A DNA stretch of 64,000 nt from Sipunculus nudus (lineage: Eukaryota; Annelida; Sipuncula; Golfingiida; Sipunculidae), in NCBI GenBank assembly GCA_026874595.1, contig CM049313.1, positions 25,046,008 to 25,110,007 of the forward strand, given 5' to 3'. The notes below the pieces were generated by a model. The model saw only the letters and a program-made list of their open reading frames with translations, was not told the DNA's origin and made no database searches. A program made the translations under genes and the position numbers. Position 1 is the stretch's first letter; the number at the start of each line of letters is the position of its first letter. Shown here piece by piece: positions 9,806 through 21,518 of the stretch.

Positions 9806-11134
9806 AATTGTTACGCAATGAAAACTGGAAAATGTTGACCCAAACAGCTCTTCATTATCACTCTTTGAATGACTGATGGTGCCAGTTACTAGGGGTGTGA
9901 TATTACTGATATACAGGTATCACATATCTAGGCTATTGTGATATCATTTTCATATTTTGATATTGTATCAGACTTGAGGGGAACACATTTTTTATGAATA
10001 AGATTGAGGGTTCTGTTACAAATTTAGACATCTAAACTGGTTGAGATCAGTGAAAGGCTGAAAACAATAGCTGCTGTAGATTCACCTTAGTAAGTTTTGT
10101 ATATATTAGAAATGTTCAATTAGGCTTGGTGGGATAAAAGGTCCGTTCCACTAAATTTGAATGTCTTCTTGTTGACTTGATCATTCAAAACAATATTTCA
10201 ATACCAAAAATGATCATTATAATTATTAAATGATTTATTTATATTCTCTCATTATATCTTGTGATAACTTCAGGAAGGATCACAGCCTTATGATATACGT
10301 GAATGTGTTCGAGCACACTGGTCTACATCTGTACTAAACCATGTTCAAGAATTCTCTTATTGGCAATTGTAGTTATAGGGCCTAAAGAAAACTTTGATTT
10401 TAAATGTGTCTTTGACTCCTTTCAACAGGATATCTGAAATACCCAACCTGTTTACTGACTCGTTGGCAAGTCTCAAAATATTATATACATTTTATACATA
10501 CAAAAAGTAATTTTCTTAAGATAAAGAATTCAGCATGAATATTAGCTGCCGACCATTATACTATTAACAACTGTCGTTTGATTATCTTATTCGTAGCATA
10601 TTTAACTCTGTACACCAGTCTCTGCTAGATAACTGGTCAAAATATCTGTCCACCTTCATAATAATGAAAAGATTATCATACTATTTATATTATATTATCT
10701 TGTAAATGTTAATTTTTGGACAGTTGTAATAATTCTACATTTAAGAAACTATTGCACCAAACTGCTACTAATAATGTCTCAATGTACAGAAAATACATAC
10801 AAATACCTGTGTAAACACAACAGAACACATTGACTGACTCCCTGCCAAGTGATGGTTGATAATTTATGAGACAAGGCATGCTACTGCCAATTAAATGAAA
10901 TGGTTAAACTAATATGCAGGACAGTTCATAAGAAAACTAATTATGTTTAAACATTGCAGAATATCCATTATAACAAATATCTAGGTACCTAGGAATAATT
11001 CAGTTTAGGTAGACATAAAACAGACTGTACATCAACTAAAATAGTGTTGACAGAAGCAGGTTTAACCAAGTTATGATTTTATTAATTGTTGCAAGGACCA
11101 GTGTCTTGTTACTGCGTGTGCTGTTCATCCTTAG
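9806..11134. other. AT-rich stretch without genes
   Basis: CTAGGGGTGTGATATTACTG at about 9890 looks like one end of a hAT-type element and is followed by GTATCACATATC-like words (9900-9965). I found no matching other end. The rest is low-complexity AT-rich DNA. Confidence 0.35.
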
Positions 11135-11440
11135 AGATTTACACTATGTGCTTTTACTGCTTGTAGCTTTCCCAGGTTTTCCTGACAGAGATTTACACTA
11201 TGTGCTTTTACTGCATGTAGCTTTCCCAGGTTTTCCTGACAGAGTTTTACACTATGTGCTTTTACTGCTTGTAGCTTTCCCAGGTTTTCCTGACAGTTTT
11301 ACACTATGTGCTTTTACTGCTTGTAGCTTACCCAGGTTTTCCTGACAGTTTTACACTATGCGCTTTTACTGAATGTAGCTTACCCCAGTTTTCCTGACGT
11401 TACACTATGTGGTTTTACTGCATGTAGCTTACCCAGGTTT
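11135..11440. repeat. 54 bp tandem repeat, about 6 copies
   Basis: Units start AG[AT]TTTACACTATGTGC and end CCCAGGTTTTCCTGACAG. The first three are 54 bp and nearly identical. Later units shorten to about 52 and 49 bp and carry more changes, giving a graded decay to the right. The overlapping plus-strand ORF (11073-11345) only reads the repeat. Confidence 0.9.
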
Positions 11441-12652
11441 AATTTTTTTTTTATTTTGCCCTTGTACAGAATGAGAGTCATGCAGTGTGACCCTGAACCT
11501 TGTTTAGCATTCAGTCATCAGAGTATCTTTGAACAGCCTTTCCATCTTCCTTTGGTTCAGCTGACTGAATGTTATCCCAGTTAAAGAAATGGCACTTCAT
11601 AGTCCATCTTGTATCTATCAATGACAGGAACCAAATGTCACTGGCTGACCTAGAAAATTCAAACTTTATACATGTCTGAACAGACGTTCAGAATATTTCC
11701 ATTGAAACCAAAAATTAACTTACTATGACCCATATTTTGTGAATCACATGGAAAAAATTATAAGCACATAGAAAGTGAGACTTTTAGTCAGCTTTCAAGA
11801 CTGTTTAATACATATTTTGTATTAACAGAAATACTGTTAATTTTTCAGTAAGTCGTTTAAGGTTAAGCAACAGTAAGTTGTTTAAGGTTCCATTTTTATC
11901 ACCTGTTTCTTATTCCTAGAAATATTGCCTTAATATTTAAAATTGTTGTAAAAATTGGGTGCTGTAGAACTTTACTTAACAAGCTGATCAGTCCTGATTA
12001 ACTGAGTGTCATGAGACATAGGGGACTCATTTGCATAAGCCATGATAAGATTATTCGAAGAAGCTGGTGGTTTTATTATCTCCCAGATTTAAGGACAATA
12101 CATGGAAAAAAGTCACATTTAGTCTTATCACTGATCAGCCACCAGCCAGACCTTAATCATTAATTGGCCAAGTCATGGTGACAGAATTCCACTGCCTGGT
12201 GTTTGTGAATGTTTAAGGATGCATGTTTAATGAATGCATCTAATTTCCGGAAGGAAATGCAGGCTGTTTGCCAGGGAAGAGGTCCCATCATTATGCCAGC
12301 CTGTTTTCTGGGTGAGCAGACCTGTATTTATAAGCAGGATGACTGTAAATAGTCCTGGAAACTCCCCAGACTGCTTCAGGCACAGAACTGAGAAGGTTTT
12401 CATGTCACACTAAGTGACAGTGAATATGTAAGCTTTCAGTTTCCACAGAGTTCAGACCAAGTACTGTAGTGATGAGTGTTAATATGACATGTCATGTTTT
12501 TGTCATCATATCTCCAGAAATCTGGTCTCCAACCACCTTTATTAACCAGTAGGGTAAGATTTCTGAAATGGTAATGTACACTGTAATAAATGGTAAAATA
12601 CATAAAATCGAAAACATCTCTCCTGTTATACATATCATAACAGTATTGTGAG
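11441..12652. other. Non-coding stretch with a possible regulatory block
   Basis: Most is AT-rich filler. At about 12150-12330 the texture changes to mixed sequence with no repeats: TAATCATTAATTGGCC (homeodomain-like ATTA sites), CATGTTTAATGAATGC and TTTCCGGAAGGAAATG (ETS-like GGAA sites in inverted arrangement). This is typical of conserved non-coding elements, but I have no alignment to show it. Confidence 0.3.
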
Positions 12653-13118
12653 TTAAAGGGACATAATCAGGAGAAATATTATGCCTATTCTTTCACACTA
12701 TCAGTTCAGATTTGCTTTATACAAAAGTTTCCCAGCAAAACCATCCAAGAACACTGTCTTAGTACCTTGCATAAGGTTGTTTAACATGCACCTTGTAAGG
12801 ACTCCACATGTATGTTTTCCATAACAAGGCCGTGTAACTGGAGGTCCCATTTTGAGCCGCAACACACATTGTTTCAGCAAGCGGAACATGTATTACTTTT
12901 TTTTGGCCAATTCAGGGCATCTCTTGATTGACTTGTTGTGGCCCCACATGCTGTGTTTATGTTGACACCTGTGATCCACAGTTTTTAACACTCGTTTACA
13001 TGAGTAAACAAACTGTTTCAAGATAATATTTTGGCAGGTATAAATTAATTTTAAATGGAAGACACTATTTTTCGTGTTAATTCAACATGCTTTAATATAG
13101 GTGATTGGGCCCCTTTAA
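12653..13118. mobile_element. TTAA-flanked DNA element, copy 1 (12657-13114)
   Basis: TTAA occurs at 12653-12656 and 13115-13118. The ends inside it are inverted: AGGGACATAATCAGG on the left against AGGGGCCCAATCACC, the reverse complement of the right end. TTAA duplications are the signature of piggyBac-type elements. A second copy begins TTAAAGGGACATAATCAGG at 51472 and shares blocks throughout (AACATGTATTAC, GTTTATGTTGACACCTG, ATATTTTGGCAGGTA). No ORF of note. Confidence 0.65.
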
Positions 13119-13520
13119 ATGTTTTATAGTAGTCTTGCTGACTTTGAAGAAGGAGCTGAGAACTTTACCTGAACATTGATTACTACAGTATTCTGCTGAG
13201 TTTTGGCTTTCATTTTCACAAGTGGAATTACACAGTTCATCACACTGTACAATATGGCTGGTTGTCAAAGTTGAACATTGCACAACACTGTCACAGACTC
13301 TTAGTGATCATTTAGGTTAAACTCTATAGTTAAAGAATAAGTAACATTTTCCAGTTGTAACATATATACTTGTCTTAATACATAACAGTGAAGGAGGTCA
13401 TAACTGCTGCTTGTTACTATAGCTGAGACAGTTAGTGTAGATCAATAACTTAATAATAGTCCTAGAAGTAATATTACACTCCACATAAGTTTGCTCAACT
13501 GTTGGGCTGTATCCATGTGT

Positions 13521-13880
13521 TATAGTTGTGTGCTGATTTAATAATCGATTATATTGATGAATTATCATTTTCTTTCATAATTGATTAAATCAATTGCATA
13601 ATAAATTACAAACAATTATGTATGCAGACCCAAAGGATTCATATTATCCAGTTAAAGTACTCTTTAACAGCAAACAGTATTAAAACTTAACCTTGTGTAA
13701 TCAATAAGTGTCAACAACCTGGTCATTACCTTGACCTTTCAGCGTGATGTACAAGTTCGGATGAATTTTTTGTCAATATGTTGGATAATTTTATATACAG
13801 CCAATTTCACGGTAATATAGATGGTTAATAAACTAATTGATCAATAATCAGTAATTTGTCTTTTCATCTTTCAGTCATCA
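13521..13880 (+). mobile_element. hAT-like MITE family member 1
   Basis: The left end (AGTTGTGTGCTGATTTAATA) leads into ATCGATTATATTGATGAATTATC, then an interior GTCAACAACCTGGTCATTAC at about 13709, and an AATTGATCAATAATCAGTAA block near the right end. The same order is found at 46498-46826, and reversed at 27350-27719, 42495-42832 and 54345-54718. The right boundary is approximate. Confidence 0.5.
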
Positions 13881-14103
13881 AATATGATTCTACAAAAGAT
13901 TCCTGCCACTACTATGCATTGAATAAATGAGGTGATGAATCTAAGCCAGTCATTAATCAATAGTCAAATCATGCATGCAATAATCAATTAATTAAAGCAA
14001 GAATTAAATTGCATTTCCATGATTACCATTTACCATGTTCATACCTGATGTCAGATAAACAATATACATGATGTATTGAGCAGTAGCATTTAACAAGGAA
14101 TGT

Positions 14104-14991
14104 CACCTTATTAGGGTTGGGACAGTTACCGGTATACGGTATTATCACGATATCTCACAGCCAGGGTTATCATACCGTCAAATTTCCTATTATCGCGATA
14201 TCACGATATCAATTTTTGTTCACGTTTATGGTTCACAGACAAGCCATTGAATTATATATTTCTGGAGAAAACTGGCATCATAAGAGTCTGTCCATGTTCA
14301 AAATAAATGTATTTCCAAGAATCACATTTATTTTTATAAACCACATGTATTTGAATACCTGCGTGTCGGTGGAACCGTGTGCTTACAGACTTCGGGAAAT
14401 GTCCGGAAATAGCAGGATGAATCTTAGAGGACAAAAGCTTGAGAATTTCAGGAGAAAATTACATTATAAAGAAGAGCAATAAAACATATTTATGCTTTTA
14501 TTGCATGGAACGATAAAACATAAAAGTGTCACCATTGGATTGAACATTCCTTACGGGTTGCATATTTTGCCATATAAAATTGGATTGGAATATTTAGCCA
14601 TGATGGGTATGACACGCACTCCGAAAATTCCGGGATTATCCGGCTTTTTTGTAACTATAGGAAACTGGTGAAACGTTCTGACAAGCGTGAGTTGACGATT
14701 GGGGCAGGACTTCCCGCGTCTCAAACTTACACACCTGCAACGCCTTCATGCAACTTAATCACTTAATGAGTTAATTTGTGGTACTGGCACAATGGGTATA
14801 AATAATATTAATAGTTAACCCCTCGTATAAAGTCAAGAATTTAAAGGTGGTTGTTATTAATATCATTATTGATGGCTTATCAATGCTCTTATCTATTGTT
14901 AAAAATATCGCGATATCACGGTATATCACGATAAAATTTGAATAATCATCATGATATCAAAAACCCATATCGTCCCAACACTACACCTTAT
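14104..14991. mobile_element. hAT-type non-autonomous element (14112-14983) with 8 bp target duplication
   Basis: CACCTTAT is present at 14104-14111 and 14984-14991. The ends are inverted: TAGGGTTGGGAC on the left, GTCCCAACACTA on the right, one mismatch in 12. Subterminal regions are full of TATCGCGATATCACGATATC-type words on both sides (14145-14210, 14905-14960), likely binding repeats. The ORF 14117-14482 reads into the left terminal repeat and shows no transposase motif, so I do not call it a gene. A diverged relative lies at about 24386-24800. Confidence 0.85.
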
Positions 14992-15367
14992 ATCCTTCAG
15001 TAGATGTTGGTCAGTAATGGCTTAGAAGATATAGATATTACTTGGTCCATGTCACTTATTAGTTACAGCATAAGGTAACTATTATAAAAAAAATAAACTT
15101 TTTACCTCTTGCTAAATATTATGGTTGTTTACAGGTCTGACAGAATATTTTAATTTTTTACTGTTAACAAATCAAGAATCAAATTGAAAGGCAGTCACTA
15201 ATAATGAATTGTAAGATTAGATTTAAGGCATGTTAGCAATTCCTAGGTCTATCTAGGAATCTGTACTCCCATATCCCTCTGGGATTATGAGGCGCTGTCA
15301 GCATTCACATTTTATGCTTTTTGAAACCCGGACAGAGTTCCAGTTTTGAACCTTCAGCTCCACACTC

Positions 15368-15434
15368 CTGTGCCCTACCCACAATGCTGTGCCCTACCCA
15401 CAATGCTGTGCCCTACCCACAATACTGTGCCCTA
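15368..15434. repeat. 19 bp tandem repeat, about 3.5 copies
   Basis: The unit TGTGCCCTACCCACAATGC repeats with one change (ATAC) in the third copy. The minisatellite is small and young. Confidence 0.9.
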
Positions 15435-15884
15435 TGTCATCAGTCATGTCAAAGCCACATGGGCAGCAACCATCTCACAATAAACAGTAGCTCATATATT
15501 TAATATATACATGTGCCTTATCGGCATCCCTTTGTTTTTTATGTGTACTCTGCCCTTGACTGATTATAGCACTAGATTTGTTTTCTTATTAATTAAGCCA
15601 TAGATAATAATTTAATGCCCGCATGTTGCGTCGTCTTTGTTTTTTGTTTCTACCCTATGATTATCAGGAGGATAGAGTACAAAGAGAGGATAAAAAGTGT
15701 ATTCATTGTGTTGATTGCTATATTTATAATAACAGGTACATTTGCTTGACATATAACCATGTATATCTAAGGCAGAGGGATACTGGCTGATAAATGAGGG
15801 GCACTGACAGGTTACATCTGTTAAAAAACCTCATATTTATAGTAAGGATAACAAAAGAAACATAAAAAAAAATATTGCAAGGCC

Positions 15885-16350
15885 AAAATGTCACAGAAAG
15901 GTAATATGCAGAAGTGGCCACAGATATATCATCACACAGAATTAATTAAGATACACAAGAGGCCAGATATAAATAATGTTGTAAGACAACTGTCACACAG
16001 TGTTAACATACACAAGTGGTCACAGATTTAATGTCTCATGGCAAAGTGTCACATACTTTCAACATACACAAGAGGTCACAGAAATAATGTCTCATGTCTC
16101 ATAAGAGGTCAAAGATATAAATAAAATGAGTCAGGCCAAAATATCACACAATGTTGACTTACACTATAGAGGAAGCTAAAATAATGTCTCAGTGCAGAAT
16201 GTCACAATGTTTACATACACAAGTGGTCACAGATTTAGTATCTCACAGCAAAATGTCACATATTTTTTAACATACACAAGAGGTCACCAATGTAATGATA
16301 TGTCTCATGCCCAAATATTTCAAAAGGGAGACATACACAGGATGCCAAAG
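15885..16350. repeat. Degenerate tandem array, about 60 bp period
   Basis: Units follow the pattern ATGTCACA..TTAACATACACAAG[AT]GGTCACAGAT.TAATGTCTCAT. About eight copies are visible, several truncated or expanded. Divergence between units shows an old array. Confidence 0.75.
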
Positions 16351-17369
16351 ATAGCATATAATAAATATTCCATAAAAATACAACAATAAAAGCATACACT
16401 AAATGTCTGCTGACAAAATGCTAAAAATTCAAGGATACATAAGAAAGTGTCACCTGCAGATATTTATCTCAGAATAATGTGTGACATAATTAAAACATAC
16501 AGAAAATACATGATGCACTTTAATGAATTTTAAATATGGGTAAAACCCAGATCTAACCATAAAAGCAGTACCAGGCATTAATCAGCCTAACACTGATATA
16601 CTGAGGTTTGATATACAGCAGTATTAAACACTTTAAACCTGATTATACCAGACAATTCTGTCTACCTTTGTAAAGTTCATCATATTTTGGTTATTACATG
16701 AAATGTGTTACTATTATACAAAGATTCAGTTTTACGACTTGTGGTACCTCCTCAGGTTTAGTAATCACAGTAAACTAGTTTCATACGTACTTGGACAACA
16801 TACAGAAACATTCAGTAGTTAAAGGATGAGTGAATGACTCCAACATGATCAAATCCTTTACCTGTTCACAATGCTATGCTCTGCAGCCTGACAGCCATGA
16901 AGCTGGGCTGTTCATGCATCCAGTGCTCTCAGTGTTGAGCAACCAGCCATAGAATGAGAAGTGCTGCTGAGCCAGCATCTCTGTGAATTTACCCTTTGAC
17001 TTTTGATGTACAAGGAAGTAAAGACCCTGTGGTAAAAAGCAGTTTCATTAACAAGGTCTGCCAGCGAACACTGGAAGCCTCCTGACCCCAGATCAGCAGC
17101 CACTGAACAACATAATCGGCAAAAGGCTAGGTAGTGACCTTGAAAATAAGATCAAGCTCAAAAATAAATTTCATAAGTAAATCTAGTATACATAACCATT
17201 ATTCTGACCAAGGTCATATTTTGCAAATCGGCCACATCCGATCAGTGCAAACACAAGTAGAAAAAAAAAATATCATTGATATTTCTGCACTCCCTTACCC
17301 TCCTCTCCCCCCCCCCCCAAAAAAAAAAATTTGCAAAATCAATGTAGAAAATAGATATTTCTGGCACTT
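16351..17369. other. Stretch without genes
   Basis: At 17307-17329 a C12 tract is directly followed by an A11 tract. A TGACCTTGA word at 17135-17143 may be an outlying piece of the array that starts at 17370. The minus ORF at 16912-17103 has no recognisable motif. Confidence 0.4.
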
Positions 17370-17850
17370 TGACCTTGACCTCCGAACTTAGGACCTCAGA
17401 GTCTATAGATCTCATCTCTTCCCGATTTGATATATAGCTAAGAAATCTGTTAAACATGGAAAGTTTGAGATGAAAAGTTTTGCTTAAAATGTGGCAACAA
17501 ATCTTTTCAAGAAGGGGATCCAGTGACCTTGACCTTATGACCTAAACTATCAGTAAAGCTCTTCCCCTATTGGTAGGCAAGATTGTGTGAAAGATGGAAG
17601 TTTTGGGATGAAAGGTTCAGCTTAAATTGCATAATGAGCCATTTCAAGAAGGGGATCCTGTGACCTTGACCTTTAACCTTGTCACCTCAAAATCACCTGG
17701 CTTCTCTCCTTATGTGAAATATTGAAGGTTTGGAATGGAATGATTGGCCTAAAATACATTACTAGTTTCTAAAGAAGTGGGTCCTATGACTTTGACCTTT
17801 GGCCCTGTGTCTTAAAAATGAATTAGGTTCCTCCCCTAAAAGCAAGTGAG
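17370..17850. repeat. Tandem array with TGACCTTGACCT in each unit
   Basis: Units of roughly 125-155 bp carry GGGGATCC.GTGACCTTGACC, then CCTCAAAATCA-like and GGTTTGG.ATG.AA...TTGGC.TAAAAT segments. TGACCTTGA occurs at 17370, 17524 and 17661, with the variant TGACTTTGA at 17787. A related single unit is at about 18440-18600. TGACCTTGA is the reverse complement of TCAAGGTCA, the extended half-site bound by ERR/SF-1-type nuclear receptors. Confidence 0.65.
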
Positions 17851-18600
17851 CCATACTAGCGTCATATTGACCCTCTGGCATTACGACCAGATTACTAGTG
17901 CCAGAGTGTCATTACATCTATATCTGAGGAATGCATTAATGAAGATGCAAATATTTTCTTCATTTCTGACAATGCTTCATGGCTTACAGGTAAACTGTCA
18001 ATCAACATGAACCAGACCAATTGTTAGCAATTTTTGTGTACTTTCTAATAATACCAACATGAGCAAGAAAAGTTCCGTATTAACCCAGCACATTGGTAAA
18101 CCCTTTGGCGTGTTTGTTGAACTTATGACCCCATGAACACAAACATGGCTTACATGGGTTACAGGATGCAGGCAGCTCACAGGTGATACAGGAAATGACT
18201 TGTGTCCATGGAAATGGTGTTTCAGTTTGGGTTGTGAGTTCACATGCATACTATTGTGTAAATTCATTATTTTTACCATAATATTGAGATTATGGGCCGT
18301 TTACCACAATATGAATGCAACCTGATGCAAGACCACTGCGATACATTCCTAGATATAACTTGTATCACGACTCGAGTAGGCTTACCAGCCCAATTATCTG
18401 ATTGCCAACTGAGTCGGGTGGTCACGGCTAGAGCCATAAGTGAAAGGTGGAAGGTTTTGGATGGAAATTTTGGCTAAAATTGCCTCCACAAGCTTTTCAA
18501 GACTGGGGTCCTGTGACCAAGACCTTTGAACTTGTGACCTCAAAGCCAATAAGGTTCTTCATCCACATATATATGGTGCCCAATGTGAGAGAATTCTGCC
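17851..18600. other. Unique-looking stretch ending in a stray array unit
   Basis: No gene. The end (18440-18600) repeats the motif order of the 17370-17850 array with more changes (GGGGTCCTGTGACCAAGACC). A separate block, 17930-18290, looks single-copy. Confidence 0.4.
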
Positions 18601-19105
18601 TGATCTCTTGAATTATATTGGTCAAAGTATTTTCTTGTGGCAGAGTTGGGGATATTCAACTGTGCAAAAATGACAAAAGACCATAGGTGGTACCACCAGT
18701 TTTCTGAACAGGACAAACCTATCCAAGATCTTCGAGCAACTTGATTTTTAGAACATTCCAGGCAGCCTACCTTGAGATATCTTTAGTTTTGTGTGATTTT
18801 TGCCCAAAAGTGGAACAATTTGTGGTCAAGGTCACTCTCTTGATAGAAGTCATGACCCCGTTTTAAATAGGCTTTGTTCTGTCACCTATATCTACCAACC
18901 TGCAAAGTTTGAAAAGGATATTTGACAAATTACCGTGTGTACAAGGTTTGTCTACAGTGGTAGCATGCAGTACAATTATGTTGAAACCATTGTATCCCTA
19001 ACTTCTAAGTCTGGGGATACAATGAACTTATTAACCCCTGTAAACCTTGTTCCCTACTTGTGGGTTCAGATGGGGGGGGGGGGGCAGATTAACTACAAAG
19101 CCTAA

Positions 19106-20360
19106 ACAAGTGACCCATGGGTCATGACACTCAGCTGACTAGGAAGACCTTCTCAAAATGAATTTTATAATCTGAATGCCAATTTTTGTTGGTGGTATCC
19201 CAATTCACCTGAAGCTAAGCTTGGAGGATATGGGTAACAAAGACCTAATTTAAGGTTTTTTAGGAAATTTTTCATGGACCTCCCTGGATGTCAAGATTTT
19301 AGATGCAATGATTATGATTTGTGCTCTGTTAACAGACAACCACATCTTTGAAGGTCTCACAAATAGAGAAAAAAATGTGTAAAATTTTTTTTAAAAAATC
19401 CAGGTGGCACCACCAGTCTGCAGGAACTGATGAAACACTCCATTATGAATATGCATGCAAAGAATCATGGTGATCAATGACTTAGTTGTTAGTTACTGGA
19501 GCTTTTGTATCAATTTTTTTATTATTCATTATTTGGTTTGGGGGGGGGGGGGTTACTTCTGAGACGAATAGCTCACAGGATATTGGTAACAGAGACCTTA
19601 TTTAAGGTTTCTTAGGAGAGATTTCATGGACCTCCCTTGATGTCAAGATATAAGATTCTAGGTCCAATGGTAATGATTTGTTAACAGACAACAACATTTC
19701 TGAAGGTCTCAAAAATTGAGAAAAAAATTGCGTAAAAATTTGAAAAAAAACACAGGTGGTGCCACCAGTCTTCAGGAAATGATGAATCACTCCATGATCA
19801 ATACGTCAGCAAAGAATCATGGTGATAAATGCATTATTTTTTCAGATACTGGAGCATTGTATCAAATTTTTAATTATTCGGGGGGGGGGGGGGGGTTAAC
19901 TTCTGAGCCCAATAGCTTGGAGGATATCAGTAACAGAGACCTAATTTCAGGTTTCCAAGGTGATTTTTCAGGGACCTCCCAGGATGTGAAGTGAGAAAAC
20001 TCTAGATCCAGTGATTACAGTTTGTGCCTGGTTAAAGGACAACTACTGCTTTGAAGGGCTCAGAAATTGAGAAAATAATCATGGTGAAAAATGTACTAAA
20101 GATATTAGAGCTTTTGTATCAAATTTTTAATTATTCTGGGGGGTAATTTAGAGTCCAATATCTTCAAGTTGGAAGAAATGGGTAAAGAGGCCTAATTTAT
20201 GGTTTCCAAGGAGATTTTTCATAGATCTCCTTGGATGTCAAGTAAGAAGATTCTAGGTTCAGTGGTTATGATTTGTTCCCTGTTAAGGAACAAACAGACA
20301 GACGGAAGGCGGACAAAGAGTAATTTCTTTAGCTAAGATGACTAAGTCAGCTGAGCTAAA
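19106..20360 (-). mobile_element. Composite tandem-unit element, copy A (inverted)
   Basis: It starts AACAAGTGACCCATGGGTCA and ends GTCAGCTGAGCTAAAA, the reverse complements of the two ends of copy B (37493-40406). Inside are about three and a half units of the same approximately 340 bp sequence, with unit joints at GTTAACAGACAAC-like words (about 19330, 19680, 20030, 20282). Each full unit carries a G tract (19540-19552, 19880-19895) where copy B units have only four to six C. The third unit is shortened. Confidence 0.7.
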
Positions 20361-20880
20361 ACCAATACCCAAGTACTTGAATCCAGGTAATACATACCAA
20401 GTACTCCAGTCCAACACTGTACTAGGACTCGAGTGCCTGTATGAGTGTACATGCATGTCTTGATGTTATTGCAGACTTACAGGCAATCTATATTTATTCA
20501 TAACCATAGGGCTTTATACTTCTGATGGTCGACTGTGCTTTGACACAATGTTTCTTTTTCTGCATAGACTAGTATGTATAATCATTCATTGGGAGAAGGT
20601 TAAGCTTTCACCAAGTCATTTATACATATTTAATTTGTACTTGTAAACAAATGTCCATACCTATCTCCAGTGTTGCCATGGCAACAAGTATTTGAGTTGG
20701 GTAAATGTCAATATCAAGTACTAAAGTCCAAAATTTTATCCCATATTGATTACACCCTGTTACTTAATGGTACTAGGCATATATAGCACCTATCAGTGAT
20801 GTGTGAGTGGACCCCGCATGTCCATGCAAGCTCCCTTGCCATTGTTGATGCACAGCTGCAGCATGCATAATACACTATTT
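20361..20880. other. Probable old transposon remnant
   Basis: Words such as CAAGTACTTGAATCC, CAAGTACTCCAGTCC and GGACTCGAGTGCC (20365-20440), and AAGTACTAAAGTCC near 20720, resemble ACTTGAGTCC-type terminal repeats of hAT elements. No target duplication was found. Confidence 0.3.
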
Positions 20881-21452
20881 GTGGAAGAAAACAGTATTTT
20901 TGTTTGCAGCATAACAGTTTTTAAGTGAGAGGGGGTTAAGGTTGCTGGGCAGATTGTCCTTCACCTTGTCTAATGGAGCATCCATTTGCTTACTATGATG
21001 TTTCTTTATCACTGCTTTAATACATGCACAGTGTAAAGAGAGACTTCCATCAAAATAAATAGGCACTCGGCCAGGAGATAAGCCGCTCCCTGCCAGCAAG
21101 TGCCTGATATATTTGCTCATGCTATTGACTCTGACTGGCTGATCAGATGTGTCCCAAAAATCTGTTCACTGAATGAAAAAAGCTCATCTCTGCTGCCATT
21201 TATTTTCAAATGAAGTTTTTCCCCTGCATGGATGAGTCGCCCTTGTGCTTATGAAGGAAATCTCCTGGCAGTGAATGATTTATTTTGAACAGCAGACATT
21301 TTATTGCATCTTCACAATTCATTACTTCTTGATATGATTTGTGCAATCTGTGCAGGCATATATCAGAGTCCCCCCTGAAGCCATCACTTGTATTATTCAC
21401 AGAGTAGTGGGGATCTTCAAGTGCAATAAAACAAAGGGACATGGTGCTGCCT
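20881..21452. promoter_or_regulatory. Candidate conserved non-coding block
   Basis: This is over 500 bp of balanced, repeat-free sequence inside repeat-rich DNA. It has no coding signal; its two minus-strand ORFs lack family motifs. Such texture is typical of conserved enhancers near developmental genes. Only an alignment to related genomes could establish it. Confidence 0.25.
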
Positions 21453-21518
21453 GTGTTCATACCAGGTTATTTGACAAGTGAGCTGGTGTTCAGACCAGGT
21501 TATTTGTCAAGTGTGCTG
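21453..21518. repeat. 33 bp tandem duplication
   Basis: GTGTTCATACCAGGTTATTT... at 21453 and GTGTTCAGACCAGGTTATTT... at 21486 differ at only a few positions. Confidence 0.85.

Noticed and set aside
9890-9970. Complete hAT element starting CTAGGGGTGTGATATT
   Set aside because: No matching inverted end or 8 bp duplication was found in the next several kilobases.
14117-14482. 121-residue ORF inside a hAT-type element
   Set aside because: It reads through the terminal repeat and shows none of the hAT transposase motifs.
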